Shown here: piece by piece, positions 32,455-43,562 of the stretch
How positions within the stretch are numbered: the first letter of the stretch is position 1
Layout: each line of letters opens with the position of its first letter
Assembly: GCA_037176885.1 (NCBI GenBank)
Contig: JAWWNJ010000118.1
Coordinates: 434,001-498,000, forward strand
Length of the DNA stretch: 64,000 nucleotides
From: Favolaschia claudopus
Taxonomy: Eukaryota > Basidiomycota > Agaricomycetes > Agaricales > Mycenaceae
Direction of reading: 5' to 3'
The notes under the pieces: generated by a model
Database searches by the model: none
The model's input: only the letters and a program-made list of their open reading frames with translations
Told to the model about the DNA's origin: nothing
Program-made: the position numbers and the translations under genes

Positions 32455-33478
32455 TTTCTCGACCGGTATACGTAGAACTAGTTATAATTTTCGAAGATTA
32501 ATATAATACATCCATGCCTGCGAAAGTATGTGACGTATAAATTATTGAATAGCGTGATTCCGACACCCAATGGGGTGCTTTTGAGTGCAGGATGTATATA
32601 CCAATACCTATCACTCTCTCATTCTTGAGTATCACAATATCCGGGCTGAGCAATGCCGCCGTGCAGCAAACTTAGTCCATTTCCTTTTAGGGAACTGATG
32701 ACCTGAAAGCGCATTTTTCAAAGTCAAAACTTGCAATGGGGGAGATTTAAGGAGTTGAATAGCTTGCTATAGACTCATACTGCCTCGCACCACAAGAACA
32801 GAATATTCTGACTGAGATGAGAGGCTGCAGCAGCATATATTTCTTGATTGCTTATTTTGGAACCTAGTGGTTCGATGGGATATAATCGGCTCAACTGCAA
32901 CTTCTGACCCGGATGGAATCGTCAATTTACTGGTGACAGGTTGTAGAATCTGTATTGTAGATACAAAGTGAAAGTAATTGTTTACTTCAAGCGCAGAAAT
33001 TATTCGTCTACCGCTTCTTCCCGTAATTTACCCATTTCAGAATTTTGTCCTGGAAATACAAGAGGCATAGGAGAGCTCAAATATGATATGCAGAGAAAAA
33101 GAAAGTACCTCTTCTTCGATATATTTCATCTTCAGAATGAGTTTCTCGATCTCAAATTCCGCTGTTTCGGGGTTCTCGGGGCTGTCACAGGACGGGAAAA
33201 CAGCGGAAAAGGGAGGTGGGAATGGTACCTTGGATCTCTCGGCATCCTTCAAGCTCGCAGGGTACAAAAACACACGCGCAGATGGGAGGAGAAGGAAAGC
33301 CGCACAAACGTGACAATCAGTAACAGGCTATCCGGCATCACGCCGAGCTTCCGGTGTCCGGCACGCTCATTCTCGTTTCTGTCAAGCAGCTTTGATGGCA
33401 TTTGATGGTGAAGCGATCCGACTGATCCATACACATTAGCCGAGTCTTCGTTCTCGTTTCTCGTTCATACCGCCCGCC
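32455..33478. other. Interval without a recognised gene
   Basis: A minus frame at 33037-33273 is not recognised. About 60 bp here (33078-33135, with AGAAAGTACCTCTTCTTCG) recur with changes at 35672-35732. Confidence 0.4.
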
Positions 33479-34258
33479 GTGTTAGATACTTCATATACAC
33501 ATCTTTCCTTGGCCAGAACCTCTTGTACTTCTCTGGTGGCTATGGCTCGTTATATTCGCCTCAAATATGCAGAACTACCAGAACCTGCTTCCGATGACAG
33601 CAACTATAAGATGGAATCGGACGGAATATCAACTGTTGGTGCAGCTTCTAGTCCCCCTGACCCACACCTGCTCGTGCTGCCGTTTTGGCAAGAGGATCAA
33701 AGGTCTAAGGTTTTTGATCACTCGCAATAAATTTCGTTCCTGTTTGGTGGTGTTTAGGCCGAGCGCACCATACGCGTCTTGCGTTTTTTCTGTGGAGACA
33801 GCTGCTTAATCTTGTCTACTGCACGCTTCAGGAAGTTTGCAGCGCGATCCCGAAGGTGTTTCGGCTTCGCAGGCATCGCGAAGCCGTTCTCGACGCGTCG
33901 AGGCGGTAGGACCAAATCCACATCTAGTCAATTTTGGGGCATGATATTATTATTTCCTCGGTTTCTACCTAATGCTGACTACTTTGCCTTCAAATTCATG
34001 GATCAGCTCGAACACGCGCCGTTAATATCTGACGCGCTTTTCTTTCGGGATTGCCCATATTTGGACGGCTGTCACGCTGATAATGTGACGTTCACAGCGT
34101 TTGTATGTCCCCTACCAGGGGAACCCCGCCATTCCAAGGGTGATGGAAAATCGGTCAGAATTCCCACGCTCTTTATCGATCTCCGAGAGGAAATCCCTCG
34201 GCCGGGAAAACGCGTTTTCGGCATCTGGAAAGCCCTCGAAATGACCGATTTTTCATAA
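33479..34258 (+). pseudogene. Unrecognised coding remnants
   Basis: Successive plus frames (33539-33730, then 33567-33809, then 33779-34258) each look partly coding. The last reads FPRFLPNADYFAFKFMDQLE and KRVFGIWKALEMTDFS and ends at 34258. The switches lack clear splice sites. I recognise no family. Confidence 0.3.
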
Positions 34259-34628
34259 CGGTTGAGAAATGCGAAGGTCGATATCAAAAATGTCCCAATT
34301 TGGAATGATGGAACTTTTCTCTGCTCAATCTACTCCCGACCGGGCAAGGTTTGGGGCTAATTTAAATTCTGACCAATAGATGCCCTTCGGAAGCACACTT
34401 CTGCCCGATATCACGTACGTCGCCGGCGAATTGGGTGAGAAATAAACACCTTCGCGTGATGACCACATGAGCGTGACAGGCTCTTCTTGATCCATCGAGC
34501 CCTCGCTATCGCACTTGCTTACACGGCTCTCGCGACGCGGAACATTGGCGGAACGCGGAACAATGACTAACCATGCCCTTTCTGAACGTTTCAAGCGCCA
34601 GGAAACGCGTCGTAAAGAGAATGCGAAG

Positions 34629-35010
34629 TTACAGGATGCTGTCGACGAGTACAAGGTGGAGCAGGCGTCTTCCTTCCATCGTAGGTTTTCCCAACTCCCA
34701 TTGCTCGAGAGCTCTGTCTATTTTTTCGAGGGTGCGTGACCACGTATCAACTTGATTGACTTTATTGCCAACCCACGCACCAAGTGTGCGTATCGGCTCC
34801 CCTTCTGCCGCAATTTTCATATGCTCGGGGATGGGAGTTCCAGGCAGGCAATGATAAATCTATTAGGGCGAACTCTGTCGCGGTGGTCAATCTGACCTAT
34901 CAGTATCATTTCTGTCTTCGATATATCAAATTTTGCTTCTGAGGCCATACACCATTCATTCAGGATTTGCGAAAACTTGCCTTTTTCGGGGTGGTTTACC
35001 TAGATGCCGA
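34629..35010 (-). pseudogene. LINE reverse transcriptase fragment (Tad1-like)
   Basis: The minus strand reads KFSQILNEWCMASEAKFDIS, KTEMILIGQ, and then EGEPIRTLGAWVGNKVNQVD with LEQWELGKPTMEGRRL. This is the palm-to-thumb region of the reverse transcriptase of fungal non-LTR elements, where the phrases ASxAKFNxxKTE and LGAWxGN follow the catalytic FADD. The catalytic box is not present and the frame breaks near 34650, so it is a short dead fragment. Confidence 0.8.
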
Positions 35011-35162
35011 CGATGATTTCGGCGCCCTGACGGAATTTGCATCAACGGGCCCGAGAGCTGGTCGTATCCTCTTGAACGATTCTTGTCTGTTTGTGCGGAA
35101 AATACAGTGAGATGTACTCAGTAATGGTTGCTTTTGCTTCGCAGACACGATTTTGCGCCTGA

Positions 35163-35544
35163 CAGCTATCTACAAAACACTGGAGCGCTCCGAAAAAAAA
35201 AGTTCCCATTGATGCGATGACGTCAATTGCCATATGAGGTAGGCACTGCCGGATCCATTGCGTTGACGGCTGGCGCGTCAGGGCGGGGCGACCTCGTGTT
35301 GCAGCCTATGCTCTTGATTGGACATCCCGTTGGCGGCCATGGTAATCATGAGCCGCTTGTGTGCAGGAGGGATGTAGCGGAAGGTATTGTAGGGCATGGT
35401 AGGCGAGAGAGACGTTCCAGGAGCAGTGACGAAAGGGCGAGTGTCGTTGGAGAGAGTGGAGCGGGCTGGCCGAATTAGGCAGGAGCTGTCAAAACCGTTG
35501 TGTGAACTTTTTTTCGGAGCGCTCCAGTGTTTTGTACATAGCTG
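35163..35544. mobile_element. MITE with about 40-bp TIRs, 382 bp
   Basis: The left end reads CAGCTATCTACAAAACACTG then GAGCGCTCCGAAAAAAAAAG; the right end is the inverse with one base changed and two fewer A. The target duplication is not clear: an AGCT palindrome, or TA if the element starts at CAAAACACTGG. The interior has open frames on both strands but no recognised domain. Confidence 0.8.
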
Positions 35545-35812
35545 GAATACATACAACTATTCAAGCATCTGAGCAGCTCCGGAAAAAGCCGGCATCAATC
35601 ACCGCCACCTCGCGTGGCCACATCAATCTCCACTCGCTCAGACCGGTCACCGGTCTAGTGCTGGAAGCATGGGTATGATATGTATGCAGAGAAAGAGAAA
35701 GTGCCTCTTCTTCGATATATCTCATCTTCACCTGCACCAAGCAACGGGTAGTCGCTAATTAACGAGAGAGCATCTCCGTCGAACATGTACGAGTAGTCGT
35801 CGACCAAGGTAG

Positions 35813-36088
35813 CGAGTCGATGGCACAGCGGTAACCATCCCCTAAGGTCGACCACGCGCACATTGCCAAAGGTCGCAGGTTCGAATCCTGCAGCCCCCAC
35901 CCTCGGAGAAACAATTTAGACACTCCGAGATTCCGCCGCGCCGATTTCGGCTGACCAACCTCATGACCACACTGGCACGTGATCGCCCCACGATCGTGTC
36001 ACTCACGCCAAGCGGTAGTGCGGCACCGACAACCCCGTTTGGAGAAACACAGCCCCTCGTTGCGGGAATCATTGCAGAGAGTCTGAAG
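35813..36088 (+). mobile_element. SINE copy 2, 5' part (split by a 7.4-kb element)
   Basis: The tRNA-related head has the A box TGGCACAGCGG (35821-35831) and B box GGTTCGAATCC (35878-35888), and the body matches 11660-11925 with few changes. It stops at AGAGTCTGAAG, exactly where a 17-bp TIR begins. The rest of this SINE is found at 43530-43545 and 44931-45040. Confidence 0.92.
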
Positions 36089-36105
36089 TAGGTTCGGAAC
36101 AAGCC
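36089..36105 (+). repeat. Left TIR of the helicase element
   Basis: TAGGTTCGGAACAAGCC, directly after the SINE word AGTCTGAAG. Beyond 17 bp similarity to the right end fades. Confidence 0.9.
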
Positions 36106-36430
36106 GCTTCCTCACACTCACATGACATTCACGTGCGGATACACGGAATTTGAGAAAGGGCTTGTGTCAAGATGTCAAAAAAGGGCAATGTCTTCGGCGC
36201 GTTCTACTGCTCCGAAAAGCGCGCCAATCGCTGGGGGTACCTTATATTTATGGTAGCTAGGATGTATAATTACTAAGGGCCTGATCGGGTGCACATAAAT
36301 TTCCCATAAATAATCCTGAGGCCCGTAATTTGTCACGTCATTTGTCACGCCTCTTCTTGCCTCTACCTCTATCGTTCTCCTTGTACTATCGGTCTCCTAC
36401 ATAAACTTTCTCTATCTTGGTCCCTTCCAC

Positions 36431-37767
36431 ATGTCTCTCGACACCGACGACACCCCTGCTGCTCGTAAAAATGCCGTCTGGAATGACGCTGAAGTCAAGG
36501 CTCTTTTCTCCGGCTTGGACGAGGCAAAGAAGGCGAAATACATGAGCGGCAATGGCTTCCGACCTCCAGGCTGGACCCTCGCTGTGAACGCTGTCGCTAC
36601 TGCCAACCCTAGCGCAGATCCCAAGAAAGATGCAGGGAAGTGTCAAAACAAGCTTTCAAATGTGCGTACTTGGGGCTCTTCATCCGCAGGTATCGATAAC
36701 CTCTGTGACACTGTAGCTGAAGACGAAGTATGAGCTGTACATGTTCGTCAAAGGGTTCTCAGGTAGTGGGTGGGATGATGAATTGAAGTACGCGACAAAT
36801 ACGGACGAGTATGTCGAGGATTTTATACGGGTGCGTGTCCGACGGTCTTTTGACCTTCATTATCTCATCTATGACTACAGGTTCGTGGCAGCAAATACGA
36901 GGCGTGCTTTACAACATCCTGCCCCTACTGGACCGAGCTTGACGAGCTCTTCTCCGGCGCAGTCAACAAGGCAACTGGAAGGAACGTTACGATGCTCGGC
37001 AAACGCAAACAAAAGAAAACCAAGGCGCTGACTGCTTCAACTGCTGCTTCTGGGACTCCCGCTGCTTCTACTCCCTCTTCCAGCGCCTTGCGCACCCCTT
37101 TGGATGACGTCGACACGAATCTCGGGTTTGGATGACGTCGACACGAATCTCGGGTCAGTCGACAACCCTCCACCCAATTCTCCCCGTTCCCCACGCCCTC
37201 CTCCTGGTCCTGCTGCTCCCGCTCCCGCTCCCGGTCCTCCTACCGCTCCCGCTCCTGCGTCTCAGCCACATGGCGAATTTGATGATGAATTGGCTACGGT
37301 ACGACATTTCCGGCTACTTGCGTCTCTTTCCTGATGTCATACAGATCCCACGCAAAGCATCGAAGCGCCGTGAACGTGCCCCCAGTGAAGACGAAACCAG
37401 CGACTCTGAAAACAGCAAGGCCTCGGGCAAGCGCCCTTCCAAGCGCGGGCGCACAAGCTCTGGAAACGCCCGTCGCAACGCTGAGGCTGGCAGTCAAATC
37501 GCACGTTCTATCGACAATCTTTCGGCTGCGGTTGGACAACCAATCATTACATCCGAAGACCTTCGTCACGTTGATCAAGTTGTTGAGATTCTCAAGGACA
37601 AGACGCTTCTCCCTGACGACCCTCGCGGACGACTCTATCGTGCTGTTTCGAAACAGTTGTGTGGCGACGCTGCCCTTGCTCGTGTGTTTATTTTGGAAGA
37701 AGATCGCTCTCGTCGTATTGGTATCATTGAAGGCATCCTGGAGGATGCCGGGTTGTTGGATCTCTAG
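36431..37767 (+). pseudogene. Harbinger Myb/SANT-like protein, broken by a 28-bp duplication
   Basis: Four exons with GT-AG introns at 36662-36716, 36831-36880 and 37299-37344. The start MSLDTDDTPAARKNAVWNDA leads into a Myb/SANT-like fold (WNDAEVKALFSGLDEAK, GWTLAVNAVA, CQNKLSNLKTKYELYMFVKG). A Pro-rich linker follows, then a basic NLS-like KRPSKRGRTSSG and a helical C-terminus ending EDAGLLDL. In Harbinger elements this protein binds the transposon ends and helps move the transposase to the nucleus. In exon 3 the 28-bp block 37099-37126 is repeated at 37127-37154. This shifts the frame and gives a stop just after DVDTNLGFG. Deleting one block restores a frame through all four exons. Confidence 0.9.
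37099..37154 (+). repeat. 28-bp exact tandem duplication inside exon 3
   Basis: Two adjacent identical units, each from TTTGGATGACGTCGACACG to CTCGGG. Since 28 is not a multiple of three the duplication breaks the reading frame. Confidence 0.95.
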
Positions 37768-37943
37768 GTGCGGCTTAACGCACCTTGCATTGTTTGATCT
37801 CAATTTTTTTTCTGTAGCTTCGCTTTCACATCGTTTCGCTTCCCTTTATTGCATGTCACTGTACTTCGTATCACAATAGAAACCAAAGCATTGTTGTACA
37901 TTCCGCAATCCATTTTGTAGCTCCATCCAAAATACAAACATAT

Positions 37944-39289
37944 TTACTGCAATTCTGGCCGATCCACAATGTAATCCCTCCACATGGCGGACGAGATTCT
38001 ATCACGACGTTCATTGGCTCGAGTCCTCTCTGCATTCGTGATTGCATACGCATTGTTCGGATCCACATCAGCCCCCCCAGCAAAGAATGCATCCCCATCT
38101 ACGTCGTACTGTTCGTCATCTGGGAGATTGTTGATGGGTGCATGAACGGAAATAAAATTATGAAGCGCAGCGGCTGCACCGACGATGAGCGCCTGCTGCT
38201 CGTACCCGAACTCCGGGCAGGATTTGAGGACCTTGAAACGCCTCTTCAAAATACCAAAGACACATTCAATCACTTGTCGTAGTTGTGCATGCCGCAAATT
38301 GAAAAGCTCTTGACGTGTTCGTGGCCTTGAAACGTGCTAATTGAATCAGCCACACTGATACATCTCGGAACGACTCACTGCTGATCCCCCTCCTTCCATT
38401 CTTTAAGATGATAGCGTACACCACGGTAGGGAGTCATGAGCATATCACAGTTAGGGAAGCCCGCGTCGGCCAGAAAATAGCGTCCGTGAGGGAGGGAAAA
38501 TCCGTTTCGTCGCGCATGATCAAACAACAGTCCGTCGGCAGCCGTACCCTCGAACCCAGGCATAACATACAGAAAGCGCTTCTTTTGATCGCAAGCCGCC
38601 AGAGTATTTTGGGAGACTTTGCCGTGCGGTCGCGGTAGCGGGTTATATCTGCAAGCAGCGCCCAGAAATCGAAATGAACGCCGTCAGCAGAGCCACGGGC
38701 ATACTTGAAATAAGGAAAGAAGCGATCATCGTCTCTGATTTCTTCGGGAGTTTCGTCAACGGGATCGGGGACATATTTGTCGTAGAAATCGGAGGGTAAA
38801 CGTTATGAGAAGCTCGTTGATGTAACTGGGACACTCTCAGACAGGAACAAAACATAAAGATTTGCACGGTGCTCACCGACTTATTGTGTCTCCAGAATGT
38901 TGAAATCTCTCCTGAAGTTCTCGCTGGCTGCTTCCATGGACCATAAAATAGACAAAGATAGCAAGCTTCTCTTCTCCCGTCATAAACCGACTGTTCTCCA
39001 GTTCCCCCATTGCCGCCAGTTCAGCCCAAAGAAGTGAGAACTCAAGAGCAGACATTCCTATCTGATCATGGCAACGGGTGGGGTTCCCAAGAAGAATTTC
39101 ATCTAGCCAGAGCTGTCCAGTGAGAATAGAAGTGTTTAGCGGTCTCGGGATGCTGCTGTCAAGTAGATCTGACGCGAAGAAGGCGACAGCAATGAGAGCA
39201 GTATGGGTTGCAGTACGGCGCCGCTGCAGATGAGATAGTGTAGTTATACGCTTGCGTAGACGGGGGAGAACAACAGCGTTGACAGGCAT
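37944..39289 (-). pseudogene. PIF/Harbinger transposase (DDE_Tnp_4 type), frameshifted
   Basis: The minus strand starts MPVNAVVLPRLRKRITTL (an upstream ATG at 39361 is possible), then LWLDEILLGNPTRCHDQIGM and LQERFQHSGDTISR, the N-terminal helix-turn-helix region. The DDE core follows: first Asp in GSADGVHFD, second Asp in FLADAGFPNCD, Glu in QVIECVFGILKRRF. The C-terminal piece ends DRISSAMWRDYIVDRPELQ. An intron is likely at 38326-38378. Around 38620 the reading changes from RYRDRTA to KVSQNTLAACDQ by one base, and the stretch 38790-38850 cannot be read cleanly. All three catalytic residues survive, but the frame does not. Confidence 0.9.
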
Positions 39290-39766
39290 GATGAAACCAC
39301 TGCGAGAAGTCGAAAGACAGAACGCGAGGACGGGTCGAGAAGGCAGAACGCGGCTTGTCACATTCAGTCACACTTTGTCACCGGTGACTTTACAGGCAAT
39401 ACATTATTTATGGGAAATTTATGTGCACCCGATCAGGCCCTAAATGTTTGTCTATCAACTCAGTTTCTTAAAAACCGGCCGTTCTGGCCTGCCGCAAGGT
39501 CCACACTTAACCCTTCGAACAGTGAATCACCATGAGTATTGACGAGACCTATGGTCAATAGCAGCGTAGTTATGCATTTGGAGGAAGCATATGAGGTTTA
39601 AATGTTTTTCCAAGCACTCTCCGAGATAACTGAACGTCAATTGGATTTTTTATTCCCGAATGATTGAATTGCCAAATTCGGAAATATTGATCATCACCGC
39701 GTCGCGTCTCTTTTTTTCAGCTCTAAGCGCGTACATTGCATTTTCCGTGTCGCTGACTACGAAACT

Positions 39767-42531
39767 ATGTCGCGCAGACCCCCAAACACGCCAACCTCAC
39801 CGCAAACTCCTCGCCGACGGCCCTTTACCCCTGTTCCACCACAGTCTCCCAGCACCCCTAGACGGCGCGTTCCTCCCGTCTCGACACGTCTACAGGGAGT
39901 CAAACCATGGAAATTCAGCGTGGAAGTTACCAGAAAAATGGTGGTAGAGAAACTCAAATTCTCTTACCAACCAGATGACTGGCAAATTCATCTCATTATC
40001 CGAATCCTCCGTGGCTACGACTCGCTCTTTCTCGCCGGGACTGGGTACGGAAAAAGCCTGATTTTTGAAGCAGTGGCTGTTCTGGGGGGGAAGAGTCGTC
40101 TCACAATTGTTATCTGCCCCTTGAAAGCACTGGAAGCTGACCAGGTGAGCACAATTGTGGATATGGCTTCAGAAAACAAAACTCACTTGCACCCGGGAAT
40201 TTAGGTCAAGCAGGCTTCCGAGAAAAATATCAACGCAATTTTGATCAATGAGGACAACACCAGCGATCCTACCGTCTGGAAACAAGCTGAAAAGCACGCC
40301 CAATTGGTCTATATTTCCCCTGAAATGGCCTTGAGTGACCATTTTGGGAAGCTGTGGACAAATATCAAGTTTCGCAGTCGCGTCAATGCTCTAATTGTCG
40401 ACGAGGCTCACTGTATTGATGAATGGGGCGAGGAATTCCGCCCTATGTACCGGCAGCTCCACCGACTTCGAAGCTTCACTGGCCAGGAGGTGCCGTTTGT
40501 TGCGTGTACAGCGACCTGCGCAACAAGTACTTTCAACGTCATCTGGAGCTCCCTCGGGTTCGGACATCGTCCATTCTGGGGCTTGGATGTTGGGTCGGAT
40601 CGTCCCCAATCTCTTCTTCCATACTCGCACCCTTACCAATGTCCACAACCCGATTCTCGACATCTTGATTGTCCTTACCCACAGACCTTGATGAAAATTC
40701 GGAGACTTCTTCAATCCCCAAAATATTGACCTACCATGGCTCTGTGGCTTGCTACGGAGAGAAGCTAAAGCTGCCTGGAGACGCGCGCTACCCGCTCACC
40801 TACGCAGCTGTGTTGTCTCTTACTCTTCCGACATTTCCGAGGCTGCCAGAAAGACATCTGGAAGGTTTCTTATCCGGCCGTTATCGGATTCTGTGCGCTA
40901 CAGATGCAGCGGGGATGGGATGCAACGCGCCAGATGTCGAGTTCTCAATCGTATTTGAGTGCCCGAGATCTCTCGCTGTCCTCATTCAGCGCTGGGGACG
41001 CCGCGGGTCGGAATCGAGTGGGTATTGGCACATGTATGTTCTTTGTACAAAAATGGGCATATAGACCAGCCCCGCCGACAGTTGGGCTTGCGGTTCAGAG
41101 GGTAAAGGGGAAAGAGAAGGTGGCTATTGAGCCTCAAACTCACACAGCCGCGCGCGCGAAGCTCGATCCAGCTCTCGAAGGATTCATCAACTCCGGAACG
41201 TCCACAGAAGGCAGGTCCTCTCCGACATCAGTGTACAAGATGTTAATCGCTTTATTCATAGCATGCTCCCACGTCTACATCTCCAAGTCTTTTCGCCCGG
41301 AAACTGGACTGGACACCTACACCAGCTTGACTGACACTGTCTTTTCCCGAGCTGGACCTCTTTCCCGCAGCTCTCCACATGAACTCAGCTGGACAGTCCT
41401 AGACTTGAAGCGTACTCCGCCACCCACCCGTTGTTGCATCCATTGTAATCCAACATTTCTTGATTGGTGTCGCCCTTCCAGCTCTCGCGATCCCCGAATT
41501 TTAAATTTTGAAGTACGCATCGGACTTCGTTCATCCTCTTCCTCCCCCCACCATCTCGCCCTTCCTCTCCCGCCTCTGTTATCTCCGACACCGATACCGT
41601 GGCGTCGCAGCAGTCAAATGATTTTGAGCCGGTTCGCGGCAAGTCGTCGGTCTCGAAAGAAGATAAATCTTCCCTTCGAGACCTGCTGATTCCCTGGCGG
41701 AAGGAACGACACTTTCAGATGGGAAACAGTCCGTACATCCCGTGCGAGGTGCTCCTCCCCCCAAAGCAGTTGGAGAAGCTCGTTTCATCGTGTGCTACCT
41801 TCTTGAAGCACAGTCTTGTCGAGCCGCACCACATTAAGAAAGCGGTGGGTTGGGATATGGCAGCCGACGAAGATGTAGCGGAAGTGTGCGACGTTATTGC
41901 GGGCTGGCGGCTAACCCTCGACATTCAACGCACCCCAGCATCAGCGCGTCGGCCGCGGAAGAAAGTTCAAACAGCTGTCAGTCCCTTCCATCACACAGCC
42001 AGTATTCACTCCTCTTCCCGCCGGTTCGCAATTCCCATGAAAGTCCCTCGCGGTGCCAGCCGGGGCCGGGGCCGAGGTAGAGGCAGAACACCGCACTCTA
42101 CTTTACCTGCAACACCTATTCCTTCTCATACACCCACTTTTCAAATGCCGCCTTCTCGTTACGACGACTTTTTTTCATCTATTGCTTCTTCACGGACTTT
42201 TACACCTATTCCATTTCGACAACCTCTTGGTTTGATGTCAGCTACCTCCGATCTATGTACTACTCCTGTTCCTGGGACCGTCAAATCTTTCGTACCAGCT
42301 GTGAATATAATTTCTATTCTACACCATCAAAGTCCCCGCCACCACCTAATGCTCCAGATATACCCAACTCATCGCCGCCGTGTACATCTGCAAATTTGTC
42401 GTATCGAAGAGGGTTTGTTCTCAGGCTGTCGAAAGCAGTGTTTGTATCTAGCGTTGTGTCCCGTATTGAATTTTTTGGGGCCGAATCATCGGTGGAAGGC
42501 GGATAACCACCAAGAGCTGGGTCAAAGGTAG
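39767..42531 (+). pseudogene. RecQ-like superfamily 2 DNA helicase, frameshifted
   Basis: The start MSRRPPNTPTSPQTPRRRPF leads through a Pro/Arg tail to the helicase core: FLAGTGYGKSLIFEAVAV (Walker A), VICPLKALEADQ (Ia), an intron at 40145-40204, NALIVDEAHCIDEWG (DEAH box II), FVACTATC (III), RILCATDAAGMGCNAPDV (V) and LIQRWGR (VI). Downstream come a likely zinc ribbon (RCCIHCNP) and an Arg/Gly tail (RGASRGRGRGRGR). Frame changes of one base occur near 40607, 40676, 40765, 40865 and 41005; the last turns the expected QRWGRAGRN into QRWGRRGSE. It is the main payload of the 7.4-kb TIR element. In the family, RecQ helicases unwind DNA 3' to 5'; related copies also sit at fungal telomeres. Confidence 0.88.
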
Positions 42532-43334
42532 TGCCTTTGATAAAATCAGCAAACTTCCCATTCCATTCTTCAGCGCCTTTCACAAATACGTCAACAATCG
42601 CTGAACGTGGAGGTGCGCAAGAGCGGGCTGGTGATGATTCTATCGCTATCCTGAAGCGCGAGCTCATGCGCACAGGGAATGGACATCTGTCGGATGTACC
42701 GTTGTGCTTTCGGCCATCGATCTGCATTCCGCCACAGGGCAAACAGCATTGCCGGTGCAAACTGTGACTCCAGAGTAGATTCGGTTCCAAAGAAGCCCAT
42801 GAAGTTGTGAGATGCGCTTTTTGACACATGGAATTTCGGTGGTGAACAGCCAGTACACTAGTTGACGGGTAAAAACAGAGAGGAAGATCATCAGAGAGAA
42901 AATGAGATGGAGCCGATCTTCGAGGGTTAATCCGCTTAGATGATTGGGGGGAAATACTGATGTCCAGTATGCATTGTCGTATTTGAGGGTAGCCAGAGTG
43001 AAAACAAACTGATTCCGTCGAATGGGTTGGGTGGAGGGCTGAAAGAGCGAGCCTGAATGAGTTGTCGATTTGCGTGTCACGCATGTGGGACTTAATGAGA
43101 CGCGTCGTGTCACACAGTCTCGATTTGGCTCGAATATTGATACCATGTTCCTGCAAGAGGGGGAGGGCGTGAAAATAGCACCTTTGGCGGCAAAAAGTTG
43201 CAAAAGATAGTTGTGTGATGCTGCAGGGCAGCGCAGATTGTAATTTTCAGAGGAGGCAAGACCAGGTTGGCTGTGATATCAAACTGCGGGTAGTACGGAA
43301 AGATGCTCATACAGTGTTTTGCGGTTTTGTTCAA
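42314..43334 (-). pseudogene. Unrecognised gene convergent to the helicase
   Basis: Several minus-strand pieces look like exons or frame fragments of one protein: FPYYPQFDITANLVLPPLKI, TLKYDNAYWTSVFPPNHLSG with LTLEDRLHLIFSLMIFLSVF, GFFGTESTLESQFAPAMLFA and VKGAEEWNGKFADFIKGTTF, ending with an Asp/Gly-rich tail at 42314. The stretch LIFSLMIFLSVFTRQLVYWL is hydrophobic. I know no family. It shares the 7.4-kb element with the helicase and converges on it, so it is the only other candidate for the element's own mobilisation protein. Splice sites could not be fixed. Confidence 0.4.
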
Positions 43335-43512
43335 TTAATTCAGAAAGTTGTTCAGTTTACAGGTATTTGTATACTCAACCTCCTACTACTTTACCGACAA
43401 GAGATTGGAGTTCATCTGAGAGAGATATTCGGGTCCCAAGACATGGCTTGTTTTCGACAGTTTGTAGCAAGCCTCTCTCCGAGGGAGGTCCGGCTTGGCC
43501 CGGACCGGAGAG

Positions 43513-43529
43513 GGCTTGTTCCGAACCTA
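43513..43529 (-). repeat. Right TIR of the helicase element
   Basis: GGCTTGTTCCGAACCTA, the exact inverse of 36089-36105, followed by the SINE word AGTCTGAAG. Just inside lies a palindromic stretch (GGTCCGGCTTGGCCCGGACC, 43486-43505). Confidence 0.9.
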
Positions 43530-43545
43530 AGTCTGAAGGATCACG
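43530..43545 (+). mobile_element. SINE copy 2, middle scrap
   Basis: AGTCTGAAGGATCACG continues the SINE after the 7.4-kb insertion and is cut again by the next TIR element. In the intact SINE the matching word is AGTTTGAAGGATCAAGGGC. Confidence 0.85.
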
Positions 43546-43562
43546 CCCCAGCGAAAAGTCTA

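Larger units (their letters stand above)
36277..39440. mobile_element. PIF/Harbinger element, 3,164 bp
   Basis: Inverted ends start GGGCCTGATCGGGTGCACAT and continue AAATTTCCCATAAATAAT, and the element is flanked by the 3-bp duplication TAA (36274-36276, 39441-39443). It has the two-gene layout of the superfamily: a Myb/SANT-like DNA-binding protein on the plus strand and a DDE transposase on the minus strand, converging. Both genes are damaged, the first by a 28-bp tandem duplication and the second by at least one frameshift. The 3-bp TWA duplication, the gene pair and the DDE motifs together make the assignment firm. Confidence 0.95.
36089..43529. mobile_element. 7.4-kb TIR transposon carrying a RecQ-like helicase
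   Basis: Both ends carry the 17-bp inverted repeat TAGGTTCGGAACAAGCC. It splits a SINE and is flanked by the 9-bp duplication AGTCTGAAG (36080-36088 and 43530-43538). Joining the SINE halves after removing the element and one duplication restores the sequence of the intact SINE at 11654-12050, which fixes both edges. Its own content is a frameshifted helicase gene (39767-42531, plus) and a convergent unknown gene (42314-43334, minus). A PIF/Harbinger element (36277-39440) sits near its left end; without it the element is about 4.27 kb. A 9-bp duplication fits Mutator-like elements, but no transposase of a known superfamily is visible. Confidence 0.85.

Noticed and set aside
35655..36102. Minus-strand frames reading SEGGGCRIRTCDL
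   Set aside because: This is the SINE read backwards; the same frame appears at 11545-11917 for the same reason.
41317..41788. Minus-strand frames opposite the helicase
   Set aside because: They are antisense shadows of the helicase C-terminal region.
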